64,000 nucleotides of DNA, from NCBI RefSeq assembly GCF_003609835.1, contig NZ_AP017898.1, positions 806,001 to 870,000 on the forward strand. The letters are read 5' to 3'. The notes below the pieces were generated by a model, which did no database searches, was not told the origin of the DNA, and saw only the letters and a list, made by a program, of their open reading frames with translations. The position numbers were made by a program, and so were the translations under genes. Of the stretch, positions 1 to 8,173 are shown piece by piece; position 1 is the first letter of the stretch, and every line of letters begins with the position of its first letter. This DNA is from Sphingopyxis sp. FD7. GTDB taxonomy: Bacteria > Pseudomonadota > Alphaproteobacteria > Sphingomonadales > Sphingomonadaceae.

Positions 1-1865
1 GAATTACGCATGCGATCGAGCGTTACGCCTACGACCGGGATCTCAATGAACGGTTCCTGCTGGCTCAGACACAGCGTCTTCTGGCGTCCAGCCTAGCGTC
101 GGCTTATCGCCATTGGGGAGAGAAGACCGGCAATCTTTCGCTGGATGAAGAGGACGACGACGCGCCGAAATCGGTTCCAGGTCCGCTTGTCAGTGCTCTT
201 GGCGAGATCTGCAATGACCGCACGGTCCTTGCAGAGCTGGAACGGAACGATACCAAGTTCGAGAGGCTGAGCGCTGCGATCAAAGACCTCAAGTCTGCAG
301 ATGGCGACCAGAAGCTCATTGTCTTTTCAAGCTTCAGGCGCGTCATCAGCTATCTCAAGGGGCGATTGGAATCCCAGGGGATTAATGTCGTGGAGCTCCA
401 CGGCGGGATCAAAGAGGACCGCCAGCAGACCCTTGAACGGTTCGCGGATGCGCCTCGCGGCACCGTGCTCCTGACCTCAGAAGTCGGCGGCGAAGGTCTT
501 GACCTGCAATTCTGCCGCATCGTGCTCAATTGGGATCTGCCCTGGAATCCCATGAAAGTTGAACAGCGGATCGGCCGCGTCGATCGTATTGGTCAGCAGT
601 CCGAATCCGTGGACATCATCAATCTTATTGCCAGCAATACCATCGAGGAGATCGTCTATGATCGCCTCTATCAGCGCCTCGACATTATTCGATACGCCCT
701 AGGCGATTTCGAGCCGATTCTGGGCGAGATCGTCAAGGATCTCGACATCATCCTGTCTGACCCCACGCTGAGTCTCGCTGAGCGAGCAGCAGAGATCGAC
801 CGCGCGACCCAAGCGGCCGAAGCCCGCAAGCAGCAGGCGGATCAACTGGAGCGTGAGGCGCCTGGGCTCATCGCCCACGGAGAAAACATCCTCAACCGCA
901 TCAAGGAGGCCAACGCACCTCACAAAATGCTCTCGAGCAGCGACCTTCGGGACTACATCGTCAGCACGCTCGTGGAGAATTTCCCCGACACCAGATTTGA
1001 TCGAGTGCCGGGCGCATCGGTGGAAATCTATGAAGCGCGTCTGTCCTCGCGCGCACAGGCAGAATTCGCACGGTTTCTGGACAGTTCGGCCAAGCGTTAC
1101 CCGACGCGCTTCAGAAGAGATGCTGGATCTGGTGTCCGTGTCGTATTCGGCAGCAATCCAGACCCGGGCCGCTTTCGCGCGATCGATACCGTACCCATGA
1201 CACACCCGTTGGCACGGTTTGCATCCGAGATCCGCCAACGCCGCCTCGCCGGTCTCGCCATTCGGCCTGTGACATCGCTTAAGATTTCCCGACAGGAAGC
1301 CGGCGGTCTGAAGCAGGGGCGATACGCAGTCGCGGTCGAACGCTGGTCGATCGATGGCCTCGTTCCCGTCGACAAGCTCTTTTATCTCGCATCAGAAATC
1401 CGGACTGGCGAGGTTATCGGACCTGACGAAGCCGAAAAGCTGCTCATTCAGGCCCTGACCTCCGATCCCAGCCTCTCGGCACTTGCTCCCGAGGAACTGA
1501 ACAGCGCGATCGATGCTGTCGAAAACAGGATCATCCCGCTCATTGCCAATGCTCGGGACGATTTCGAGAATGCTGAGGCTGCTCGGCATTATGACCAGAT
1601 CGAAACCCAAATTGCACTGGTCCAGGAACACCGGGAACGAAAACGCACCGACATGAAATCCCGGATTCTCGATCTGGAACTGTCAGGCGGCGATGTCCAA
1701 CAGAAGGACAAGAAACTGCGATCTGCCAAGATGCTCCAAGGGAAGCTCGATAAATTTCTTGCCCGGATGGACGTCAAACTGGACGATCTGAAGGTCAAGG
1801 AGGATGCCTTTGAGATCGCCCAGCCGCAACTCGTCGGCGTGGCGATTATAGAAGTGGCGGGCTGA
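1..1865 (+). CDS. SNF2-family helicase, C-terminal part (cut by window edge)
   Basis: The frame is open from base 3 to the TGA at 1863-1865, giving about 620 visible residues; the N-terminal ATPase half lies outside the window. The helicase C domain occupies roughly residues 105-215: HGGIKEDRQ near 132, motif V as TSEVGGEGLDLQ near 160, and motif VI with its arginine fingers as EQRIGRVDRIGQ near 187. That pattern is typical of SNF2/RapA-like DNA translocases, including those in prokaryotic defence loci. A tail of about 400 residues follows, with charged probable coiled coils near residues 260-285 and near the C terminus. The ATPase-like gene downstream starts only 4 bp after the stop, so the two are surely co-transcribed and probably act together. 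The SNF2 assignment is firm; an anti-phage role is inferred from the neighbours. Confidence 0.85.
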   Translation, partial: ITHAIERYAYDRDLNERFLLAQTQRLLASSLASAYRHWGEKTGNLSLDEEDDDAPKSVPGPLVSALGEICNDRTVLAELERNDTKFERLSAAIKDLKSADGDQKLIVFSSFRRVISYLKGRLESQGINVVELHGGIKEDRQQTLERFADAPRGTVLLTSEVGGEGLDLQFCRIVLNWDLPWNPMKVEQRIGRVDRIGQQSESVDIINLIASNTIEEIVYDRLYQRLDIIRYALGDFEPILGEIVKDLDIILSDPTLSLAERAAEIDRATQAAEARKQQADQLEREAPGLIAHGENILNRIKEANAPHKMLSSSDLRDYIVSTLVENFPDTRFDRVPGASVEIYEARLSSRAQAEFARFLDSSAKRYPTRFRRDAGSGVRVVFGSNPDPGRFRAIDTVPMTHPLARFASEIRQRRLAGLAIRPVTSLKISRQEAGGLKQGRYAVAVERWSIDGLVPVDKLFYLASEIRTGEVIGPDEAEKLLIQALTSDPSLSALAPEELNSAIDAVENRIIPLIANARDDFENAEAARHYDQIETQIALVQEHRERKRTDMKSRILDLELSGGDVQQKDKKLRSAKMLQGKLDKFLARMDVKLDDLKVKEDAFEIAQPQLVGVAIIEVAG

Positions 1866-1869
1866 TTCG

Positions 1870-3573
1870 ATGAGCCGAAATCACAGCTTCCCGAAAGCTA
1901 CGCTCGGTGATCTCGGGTCCGCGCTTGGGGAACTGAAACGCACGTTGATCAAATCTGAAGCCGCAGCTGCTGAAGCCAGACGTCAGCAAGAAGCCGAAGA
2001 GAAACGGCGCGCGGCCTCGCAACCGGCGAGACCGGTTCAACAGCCGACAGGTCCCAAGCCGAAATTGACTGCGGCAGCCTTGGCACGCCTAAACACGCCG
2101 TTACCAGGCGAAGCCAAGGAAGGCGCAGCGGAGGGATCGCAGCCGGCCGCGCCGCCAACGCCCCACAAACCTGTCGAGGCCGAAAAACCGGTCGCTCGGC
2201 CAGCACCTGCGCAAAAGCCCAAGCCTGCCGTGGCCGGCGATCCCGCGAAGTTGCGAAAATCCGCTGCGGATCGTGTGCGGGCGCTGGTCGGCGGTTCCAC
2301 GCCTTCGGTCGAGGAGCGGCCTCATTCGATTTCCATTGCGAGCAAAGCAATTATTGACAGCGCCGTTGCTGCTGGATCAGCTATCTTGCGGGATCGTCCA
2401 GAACCAGACGAAGACGGTTACATCATCGGCTTCGATTTTGGCACAAGCTCGCTCAAGGTGGCCTATCGCCAGCCTTATGTGGCTGACGATCCTGTGGCCG
2501 TTATCCCCGTCCCAGATGAACTCCGATCCGCGAAGCATCCTGGCCTGTGGCAGAGCGTCATCTGGTATCACCCAGGAAACGAGGAATTCTCGCTATATCC
2601 GGTGGATGGCGCGATTGCGCTCGACGGTTTCAAAACCGGGTTGATTGCCGGCCATGGCTCGAACCCTATGCCTCAGGTGCCTCAGGTCACAAGAGCTGAA
2701 GCAGCAACGGCATTTCTGGCTCTGCAGTTCGCCTATATGGTCGGGGCCTATGCTCTTGAGCAACCACTGCACCCGGTCGGCGCGGATCATTTCGTGCTCA
2801 TCAACATCGGAATTCCTGTCGCTGTTCGTGATGACAAGAGAGCTTTCACGGAGTTTTCCCGCCTGGTCACAGCAGCCTATGCGCTGGCGCCGAAAGTTCG
2901 CTCGTTGAACCTGCAGGCATTGAGGGCAGAGCTGGCGGCTGCGCCGTCCACCCTGCCTCCTTACTTGCAGCTTGTGCCTGAACTGACCGCAGCGATCGCT
3001 GGATATGCGGCAGACCCCATGGTTCAGCACGGCGCTCATATCCTGATCGATGTGGGCGCATCGACACTCGATATCGTCTCGTTCAATTTGCAGGCTCAGC
3101 TCAGAGCGTCAGTGTTCACAGCTGGCGTTGATCTGTTCGGAGCAAGTGCTCTCGAGGTTGCCCGATCTGCTGGGGTCGATGACACAACCTTCACCCGGGC
3201 ATGCGATTACCTTTTCGAAGATGTATATGGGAAGGCTAAGGCCGACACCCGAGCTCCAAGCCTGTTCAAGCCAGGTCGGCGGCGGAGGCCGGTCCAGTTG
3301 GTGATTACCGGAGGCGGGTGCGACACCGACCTCCACACCCGCTATATAAACTTACTTCCTCAAGACCAGGTGCTTGGAGCCATCCCGTTGAAGCGGCCAT
3401 CTCCGCCATCGAAAATCCTTCGAGAGAGAGGAGATCAGTCGCGTCTCCTTCTCGCCTACGGATTGACCCGTGACGTCACCGAGCTTCACGAATTGCGGCT
3501 CCCATCGGAGATAGACGACATTCCGCCGCTCCCTATTCAGACCTTTCGGATGATCGATAAGGATATGATCTGA
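1870..3573 (+). CDS. Hsp70/actin-fold ATPase-like protein with disordered N terminus
   Basis: 567 residues. The first ~175 are rich in Ala, Pro, Lys and Glu and look disordered. An Hsp70/actin-like nucleotide-binding domain follows: phosphate-1 loop GFDFGTSSLKVAY near residue 186, phosphate-2 motif IDVGASTLDIVSF near 391, and an adenosine-type motif VITGGGCDTD near 475. The protein ends about 90 residues later, so the peptide-binding domain of a DnaK chaperone is absent. It starts 4 bp after the SNF2 helicase stop. I infer a nucleotide-dependent switch or assembly partner for that helicase rather than a general chaperone. The fold call rests on the three motifs; substrate and partner are unknown. 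Confidence 0.75.
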   Translation: MSRNHSFPKATLGDLGSALGELKRTLIKSEAAAAEARRQQEAEEKRRAASQPARPVQQPTGPKPKLTAAALARLNTPLPGEAKEGAAEGSQPAAPPTPHKPVEAEKPVARPAPAQKPKPAVAGDPAKLRKSAADRVRALVGGSTPSVEERPHSISIASKAIIDSAVAAGSAILRDRPEPDEDGYIIGFDFGTSSLKVAYRQPYVADDPVAVIPVPDELRSAKHPGLWQSVIWYHPGNEEFSLYPVDGAIALDGFKTGLIAGHGSNPMPQVPQVTRAEAATAFLALQFAYMVGAYALEQPLHPVGADHFVLINIGIPVAVRDDKRAFTEFSRLVTAAYALAPKVRSLNLQALRAELAAAPSTLPPYLQLVPELTAAIAGYAADPMVQHGAHILIDVGASTLDIVSFNLQAQLRASVFTAGVDLFGASALEVARSAGVDDTTFTRACDYLFEDVYGKAKADTRAPSLFKPGRRRRPVQLVITGGGCDTDLHTRYINLLPQDQVLGAIPLKRPSPPSKILRERGDQSRLLLAYGLTRDVTELHELRLPSEIDDIPPLPIQTFRMIDKDMI

Positions 3574-3585
3574 TTGCGGGCCGAG

Positions 3586-3675
3586 CATCAAGCATCACCG
3601 GCCGGCCGGGAATCCCGATTGGCCACGCTTGATGGTCTTGGTGGGAACATGCCGATTGCTGGTGACACTGTTCCC
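3586..3675. repeat. two adjacent inverted repeats after the Hsp70-like gene
   Basis: CATCAAGC (3586-3593) pairs with GCTTGATG (3627-3634) around a GC-rich loop containing GGCCGGCC. GGGAACA (3643-3649) pairs with TGTTCCC (3669-3675). No T-run follows either one, so neither is a classical intrinsic terminator. They fill most of the space between the helicase/ATPase operon and the WYL regulator and may serve termination or protein binding. Confidence 0.4.
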
Positions 3676-3693
3676 AGTTAGACGGCTCGAGAG

Positions 3694-3722
3694 TCAATTT
3701 TCTGGACGGGTCCAAAAATTGA
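3694..3722. promoter_or_regulatory. probable operator of the WYL repressor
   Basis: An almost perfect palindrome: left arm TCAATTTTCTGGAC (3694-3707) and right arm GTCCAAAAATTGA (3710-3722), complementary apart from one extra base. It lies 22 bp before the ATG of the WYL gene. BrxR/CapW-type WYL regulators are known to bind inverted repeats in their own promoters, so autoregulation is a reasonable inference. The palindrome itself is directly visible. Confidence 0.6.
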
Positions 3723-3744
3723 TTTGCAGGCGAAGGGATTGGCC

Positions 3745-4593
3745 ATGGACGAGAAGCCGAATTTGAGATGGGGTGTCGAGCGCAAACTCGAGTTCATCGA
3801 ATTCAGGCTTTTCTGGGAAGGCTACGTCAATCGCGGGGACATTATCGACACCTTCAACGTGTCGGTCAATCAGGCGTCTACGGACTTGAACCGTTACCTG
3901 GGGCTGGCACCGGACAATATGTGTTACGACAAAAGTGCCCGAACCTATGTCCGGACATCAGCATTCAAACCGCTTTTTCTGAAGCCTGATGCCAGCCTCT
4001 ACCTGTCGCATGTGCGTTCGCTGTCGGATGGCCTCCTCGATAAACATGAGGCATGGATAGGAAATATCCCGGATTTCGGGAGCATTACTTTCCCGGCCAG
4101 AGGGGTGCTTCCGACGGTTCTTCGTACGATCGTAATTGCCATTCGTCGTCACGAGGCGGTCGAAATTTGCTACCAGTCGATGTCGTCACCAGAACCACAA
4201 TGGCGCTGGATCATTCCTCACGCCCTCGGATTTGATGGCTTCCGCTGGCATGCCCGCGCGTTTTGCGAGCAAAGCGGCCAGTTCAAAGACTTCGTTTTGT
4301 CCCGCATCGCGGAAACCAAGCAAAGTCGCCCGGCGGACGCTCAGGCTACCAAGGATACGGCGTGGCACGATATCATTGAGCTAGAGATTGGGCCGCACCC
4401 GGATCTCAGCCTAAATCAGAAGCGGGTGATTGAACTTGACTACGGCATGCAAAACGGTCGAGTCGTCATTTCTGTTCGTAAAGCCTTACTCTACTATGCT
4501 TTAAAGAGGCTGGGCCTTGATACCGATCCTTCTGCGCGGAAGCCGCAGGACCAGCAGATTGTGTTGCTAAACAAGGATGCGATTGCGGCATGA
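3745..4593 (+). CDS. CapW/BrxR-like WYL-domain transcriptional repressor
   Basis: 282 residues from the ATG at 3745, chosen because GAAGGG lies about 9 bp upstream; a TTG at 3724 is less likely. Residues 1-75 form a winged helix with the signature of the CapW/BrxR family (RKLEFIEFRLFWEGYVNR, then VNQASTDLNRYL and NMCYDKSARTYV). The WYL core lies near residues 135-205 (YQSMSSPEPQWRWIIPHAL, FRWHARAFCE). A C-terminal WCX-like segment follows. Proteins of this family repress phage-defence operons such as BREX and CBASS and are thought to sense a ligand or nucleic acid through the WYL pocket. The palindrome upstream fits autoregulation. The downstream helicase fragment begins just after this gene, so the two formed one operon. 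Confidence 0.8.
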   Translation: MDEKPNLRWGVERKLEFIEFRLFWEGYVNRGDIIDTFNVSVNQASTDLNRYLGLAPDNMCYDKSARTYVRTSAFKPLFLKPDASLYLSHVRSLSDGLLDKHEAWIGNIPDFGSITFPARGVLPTVLRTIVIAIRRHEAVEICYQSMSSPEPQWRWIIPHALGFDGFRWHARAFCEQSGQFKDFVLSRIAETKQSRPADAQATKDTAWHDIIELEIGPHPDLSLNQKRVIELDYGMQNGRVVISVRKALLYYALKRLGLDTDPSARKPQDQQIVLLNKDAIAA

Positions 4594-4618
4594 GCATTTC
4601 TTACCAGGCACTTGTACT

Positions 4619-4879
4619 GTGACCGCTCAATCAATCCCGACCCCTGGAGCCTTAGTTCGACTTCGCTCAGCCACCTGGAAGGTTTTGGCGACATCGACGC
4701 TGAAGCTCGGCTATCGCGAAGTACATTGCCGAGGCTTGTCAGGGCTGGTTCGTGACAAAGAAGCCCGATTTGTCTGGGACCTCGAAAAGGGTGCACGCGT
4801 TCTCGATCCCGCAGCGATCCAGTTAGTTCCGGATGCTCCCCGTCAGCACCAATGGCACAGATTTGAGGTTGTGATTTAA
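4619..4879 (+). pseudogene. N-terminal stub of a second SNF2-like helicase, truncated by an IS
   Basis: An 86-residue frame from GTG 4619 (the same frame opens at ATG 4577, overlapping the WYL gene end). It reads PTPGALVRLRSATWKVL, then GLSGLVRDKEARFVWDLEKG and LDPAAIQLVPD. From memory of the family this matches the N-terminal lead of large SNF2-type helicases in defence loci, a region preceding the ATPase core. The frame stops at a TAA (4877-4879) inside or at the edge of the insertion sequence, and no ATPase core follows on the far side. I read it as the remnant of a gene downstream of the WYL repressor, cut by IS insertion plus adjacent deletion. It could instead be the head of the UvrD-like gene, whose frame is open back to 6348. 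Confidence 0.5.
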
Positions 4880-4918
4880 GGAGGATTTGGGCTTCGTCGT
4901 AGTGACGAAGGAACGAAG

Positions 4919-5305
4919 ATGAAGCCCAAATCCTCCAATGCAAAATCGCCGACCAAGGCCCCTGCGGAGCGGGTGGTGAAGGACATCCGGCGTGCAACCC
5001 GCCGGCACTTCTCGGCCGAAGACAAGATCCGCATCGTGCTGGATGGCCTGCGCGGCGAGGACAGCATCGCCGAGCTGTGCCGCAAGGAAGGCATTGCCCA
5101 GAGCCTGTATTACACCTGGTCGAAGGAGTTCATGGAAGCCGGCAAGCGCCGCCTGGCCGGCGACACCGCCCGTGCCGCGACCACTGGCGAGGTGCAGGAT
5201 CTGCGCCGCGAAGCCCGCGCCCTGAAGGAATGCGTTGCCGACCTGACCCTGGAGAACCGCCTGCTCAAAAAAAGCATGATCGCGGATGGGGGCGACGACG
5301 AATGA
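4919..5305 (+). CDS. IS3-family transposase OrfA
   Basis: 128 residues. A helix-turn-helix of the transposase_8 type lies near residues 25-75 (FSAEDKIRIVLDGLRGE, IAELCRKEGIAQSLYYTW). A leucine-zipper-like coiled coil follows near 95-120 (VADLTLENRLLKKS), used in this family for multimerisation. GAAGG lies 6-10 bp before the ATG. A slippery A7G run at 5267-5274 near the 3' end fits programmed -1 frameshifting into OrfB, which is in the -1 frame. Binds IS ends during transposition. Confidence 0.85.
   Translation: MKPKSSNAKSPTKAPAERVVKDIRRATRRHFSAEDKIRIVLDGLRGEDSIAELCRKEGIAQSLYYTWSKEFMEAGKRRLAGDTARAATTGEVQDLRREARALKECVADLTLENRLLKKSMIADGGDDE
5267..5274 (+). promoter_or_regulatory. slippery A7G site for -1 frameshift in IS3 orfAB
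   Basis: Seven A followed by G close to the orfA 3' end. OrfB lies in the -1 frame and stays open upstream through this site, so slippage would give the OrfAB fusion transposase as known for IS3-family elements. Confidence 0.6.
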
Positions 5306-6282
5306 GGTATCCCGCCTCGGAGAAGCTCGAGATCATCCGGATCGTCGAGCAGTCGCACCTGCCCGCCAAACGCACGCTGGACCAGCTCGGCATCGCCCGT
5401 CGGACCTTCTACCGCTGGTATGACCGGTTCCTCGAAGGCGGCCCGGAGGCCTTGGAGGATCGGCCGTCGGCGCCGACCCGGGTGTGGAACCGCATCGGCG
5501 ATGATATCCAGGACCAGATCGTCGAGATGGCCCTGGACTACAGCGAACTGTCACCGCGCGAGCTGGCGGTGCGGTTCACCGACGAGAAGCGCTACTTCGT
5601 GTCGGAAGCCACGGTTTACCGCCTGTTGAAGGCCCATGATCTGATCACCAGCCCGGCCTATGTCGTGATCAAGGCCGCCGATCAGTTCCACACCAAGACC
5701 ACCCGGCCGAACGAGATGTGGCAAACCGACTTCACCTACTTCAAGATCATCGGGTGGGGCTGGATGTACCTGTCGACCGTGCTCGACGACTTCTCGCGCT
5801 ACATCATCGCCTGGAAACTGTGCACCAACATGCGGGCCGAGGACGTCACCGACACGCTGGACATGGCGCTGGCTGCCTCGGGCTGCGACAGCGCCACCGT
5901 GCTGCACAAACCCAGGCTGCTCAGCGATAACGGTCCCAGCTACATCGCTGGCGAACTGGCTGAATACATCGAAGCTCAGCAGATGAGTCATGTGCGCGGT
6001 GCACCGTGCCACCCTCAGACCCAGGGCAAGATCGAGCGCTGGCACCAGACTCTGAAGAACCGCATCCTGCTGGAGAACTACTTCCTGCCCGGCGACCTCG
6101 AGGCCCAGATCGAAGCCTTCGTCGAGCACTACAACAATCAACGTTACCACGAGAGCCTGAACAACGTGACGCCCGCCGACGCCTACTTCGGCAGGGCACC
6201 AGCCATCATCAAACAGCGTGAAAGGATCAAACGACAGACCATCGAATATCGGCGCTTGCAACACCGCAAGCTCGCCGCTTAA
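5302..6282 (+). CDS. IS3-family transposase OrfB (DDE integrase)
   Basis: 326 residues from the ATG at 5302, which overlaps the orfA stop as ATGA. An HTH_21-like region lies near residues 15-110, followed by the rve integrase core. The catalytic acids are in WQTDFTYFK (near 138), LLSDNGPSY (near 205) and KIERWHQTLK (near 245), the D-D-E order with the expected spacing. The C terminus carries the NNQRYHESLNN block seen in IS3 elements. It looks intact and may still be active, alone or as the OrfAB fusion. Cuts and joins DNA strands at the IS ends. Confidence 0.88.
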   Translation: MRYPASEKLEIIRIVEQSHLPAKRTLDQLGIARRTFYRWYDRFLEGGPEALEDRPSAPTRVWNRIGDDIQDQIVEMALDYSELSPRELAVRFTDEKRYFVSEATVYRLLKAHDLITSPAYVVIKAADQFHTKTTRPNEMWQTDFTYFKIIGWGWMYLSTVLDDFSRYIIAWKLCTNMRAEDVTDTLDMALAASGCDSATVLHKPRLLSDNGPSYIAGELAEYIEAQQMSHVRGAPCHPQTQGKIERWHQTLKNRILLENYFLPGDLEAQIEAFVEHYNNQRYHESLNNVTPADAYFGRAPAIIKQRERIKRQTIEYRRLQHRKLAA

Positions 6283-6410
6283 AATCCAGCCCCTGACGAG
6301 GCCCGCACTCCGCTAATTTACGCCGCGAGTTGTGCCAAATGTTCTGACGACGGACAATTCAGTCCCTGACCGGGATCGGCGGAGAGACTGAGGCAGAAGC
6401 CCAATTGCCT

Positions 6411-7970
6411 GTGACTGAGCTAACATTCGGTCAGATGATTGAGACGGAGCAGAGCCGCCAGACAATCTTCATCCCAGACAGCGAAGCCGAGCTGCGTCGT
6501 GTTTTCGAGGAAGGGCTCGAAGGATGGCGCATTTTCCTGCATCCGGAACAGCGCAAGATCGCCTACCGGGACTATAATGGCCCGGCCTTGGTCCGAGGTG
6601 GCGCTGGGACCGGCAAAACTGTCGTCGCGATGCACAGGGCTAAGCATCTGGCGGACCAGATCGAAAAGAGCCCGGACCGGGCGGGCCAGCGCGTCCTTCT
6701 TACTACCTTTACGACCAGCCTAGCCCATGACATCGAGGCCAACTTGCGGACGCTCTGCCCGGCCCATCTTGATGCGCGCCCGCCCCGGATCGAGGTCATC
6801 AATCTCGATCGATGGGTTTCCCAGTTCCTAAAGCGCAAGAGCTTTGCGCGCGAGGTTGCCTTCTTCGGGGAAGCGCGGGATCGGCTGGACCAAGTCTGGC
6901 GAGAAGTGCTTGACGATCATGAACTGCCGGAGGGGCTGTCTGAGGCATTTGTGCGGGCGGAGTGGTCGCAGATCATTCAGGCGAAAGGACTTGTCGACCA
7001 GAAGGCATACCTGAAGGCGTCCCGAGCCGGACGTGGCACCCCCCTCGATCGGAAAAAACGGGCGGCCCTTTGGGACATCTTCGCCGATTATCGGGCCCGA
7101 CTGATCAGCGAGCGGCTCGCAGAGCCGGATGACGCGTACCGGGAGGCAACCGAGATCTTGTCCGCCGAGGCACCGAATCTTCCTTATTCGGCCGTGATTG
7201 TGGACGAGGCACAGGACATGGGAGAACAGGCGTTCCGATTGATCAGAGCGATCGTCCCGGAGAACCAATCCGGAGACAAAAACTCTCTTTTCATCGTGGG
7301 GGATGCGCATCAGCGGATCTACGGGCGGCGGGCCGCCATGTCCGCATGCGGGATCAACGTACGGGGCCGCTCAAAGCGGCTTCGGCTCAACTACCGTACG
7401 ACACAAGAGATCCGTGCCTGGGCCGTCTCCATCCTTGAGGGGGTTAACGTGGACGACCTTGACGAGGGTACGGATAGTTTGCGTGGCTACATCAGCCTCA
7501 TGCGCGGGGTCGCTCCGGAGCTGGTCGGGTGCCGATCCGAGGCGGAAGAATTGGATGGGTTGGTGGCTTGGGTCCGGTCACTCCCGACCGACCAAATCCG
7601 CCTCGCTGAGATCGGAGTCCTCTGCGCGCGTCGAGTGGACACGGACAGGGTCCAAGGCGCACTTCGCGCAGCTGGTATCGAGACCGTTATTCTGCAGTCT
7701 GGTGCGGACGACCGTTCCATTCCTGGAGTCAGGATCACCACGATGCACCGGGCCAAGGGGCTCGAGTTTTTTGCTGTTGCAATCCCGTTCCTATCTGATG
7801 GATCCTTTCCATCTCAGGGCGCTCTCAAGAGCGCTGTAAATGCAGCAGATCGGGACGACATAATTGCTCAGCACCGCTCGCTTCTCCACGTCGCCGCGAC
7901 GCGAGCGAAGAAGGCGCTGCGAGTTTCATGGTCAGGTCGACCGACAAACCTTTTTACAGGGTCTAAGTGA
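6411..7970 (+). CDS. UvrD/Rep-like superfamily 1 helicase
   Basis: 519 residues from GTG 6411. A TTG at 6405 is possible, and the frame is open back to 6348, so the native start may have been lost at the IS junction. All SF1A motifs are visible: Walker A GGAGTGKTVVAMHRA near residue 62, LTTFTTSLAHDI, Walker B VIVDEAQDM near 262, VGDAHQRIYGRR, LNYRTTQEIRAWA near 325, ITTMHRAKGLEF near 443 and HVAATRAKKAL near 494. This compact helicase type often occurs in defence islands and conflict systems. It follows the IS directly and may belong to the upstream helicase/ATPase cluster. Probably an ATP-driven 3'-5' DNA translocase acting in the cytoplasm. A defence role is inferred. Confidence 0.8.
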   Translation: MTELTFGQMIETEQSRQTIFIPDSEAELRRVFEEGLEGWRIFLHPEQRKIAYRDYNGPALVRGGAGTGKTVVAMHRAKHLADQIEKSPDRAGQRVLLTTFTTSLAHDIEANLRTLCPAHLDARPPRIEVINLDRWVSQFLKRKSFAREVAFFGEARDRLDQVWREVLDDHELPEGLSEAFVRAEWSQIIQAKGLVDQKAYLKASRAGRGTPLDRKKRAALWDIFADYRARLISERLAEPDDAYREATEILSAEAPNLPYSAVIVDEAQDMGEQAFRLIRAIVPENQSGDKNSLFIVGDAHQRIYGRRAAMSACGINVRGRSKRLRLNYRTTQEIRAWAVSILEGVNVDDLDEGTDSLRGYISLMRGVAPELVGCRSEAEELDGLVAWVRSLPTDQIRLAEIGVLCARRVDTDRVQGALRAAGIETVILQSGADDRSIPGVRITTMHRAKGLEFFAVAIPFLSDGSFPSQGALKSAVNAADRDDIIAQHRSLLHVAATRAKKALRVSWSGRPTNLFTGSK

Positions 7971-8142
7971 GATACTCCTCCATCACATCGTCCTGTTCGA
8001 CGGGGACCCGGACAGTGTCGGGGTGGCTGAGAACTTCATCGCGAAGATTCGGGGGGACGCGTTCCGAAACCAGCAGACGTTTTTTCGCTTCTTAGGGTAT
8101 CACCAACGTTCGCGGTTTTCTCATTTTCCTGGCACCGTGAGA

Positions 8143-8160
8143 ATGTTTCCTCTATGTTCC
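8143..8160 (+). promoter_or_regulatory. ATGTT direct repeat before the small membrane gene
   Basis: ATGTTTCCTCT then ATGTTCC, two ATGTT boxes 11 bp apart, ending 13 bp before the ATG at 8174. A TTTTCCT element lies just upstream (8124-8130). The same 11-bp-period arrangement occurs at 26759-26775 before the regulator gene, suggesting a shared regulator. Inferred from the sequence only. Confidence 0.4.
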
Positions 8161-8173
8161 AACGGCAACTGAG

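Larger units (their letters stand above)
4870..6356 (+). mobile_element. IS3-family insertion sequence (ends approximate)
   Basis: An OrfA/OrfB pair with a DDE integrase core lies inside about 1.5 kb. The terminal inverted repeats could not be fixed: a weak match places ATTTGG-containing ends near 4870-4900 and 6320-6356, and I saw no clear target duplication. The element sits between the helicase stub and the UvrD-like helicase and probably caused the truncation. Confidence 0.7.

Noticed and set aside
3586-3675. attC-like or CRISPR-like repeat
   Set aside because: Only two unrelated inverted repeats occur, with no recurring unit, integron integrase or cas gene.
7864-8172. 102-residue frame overlapping the UvrD-like gene end
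   Set aside because: Its first third lies in another frame of the helicase gene, and the rest has no recognisable domain or ribosome-binding site.
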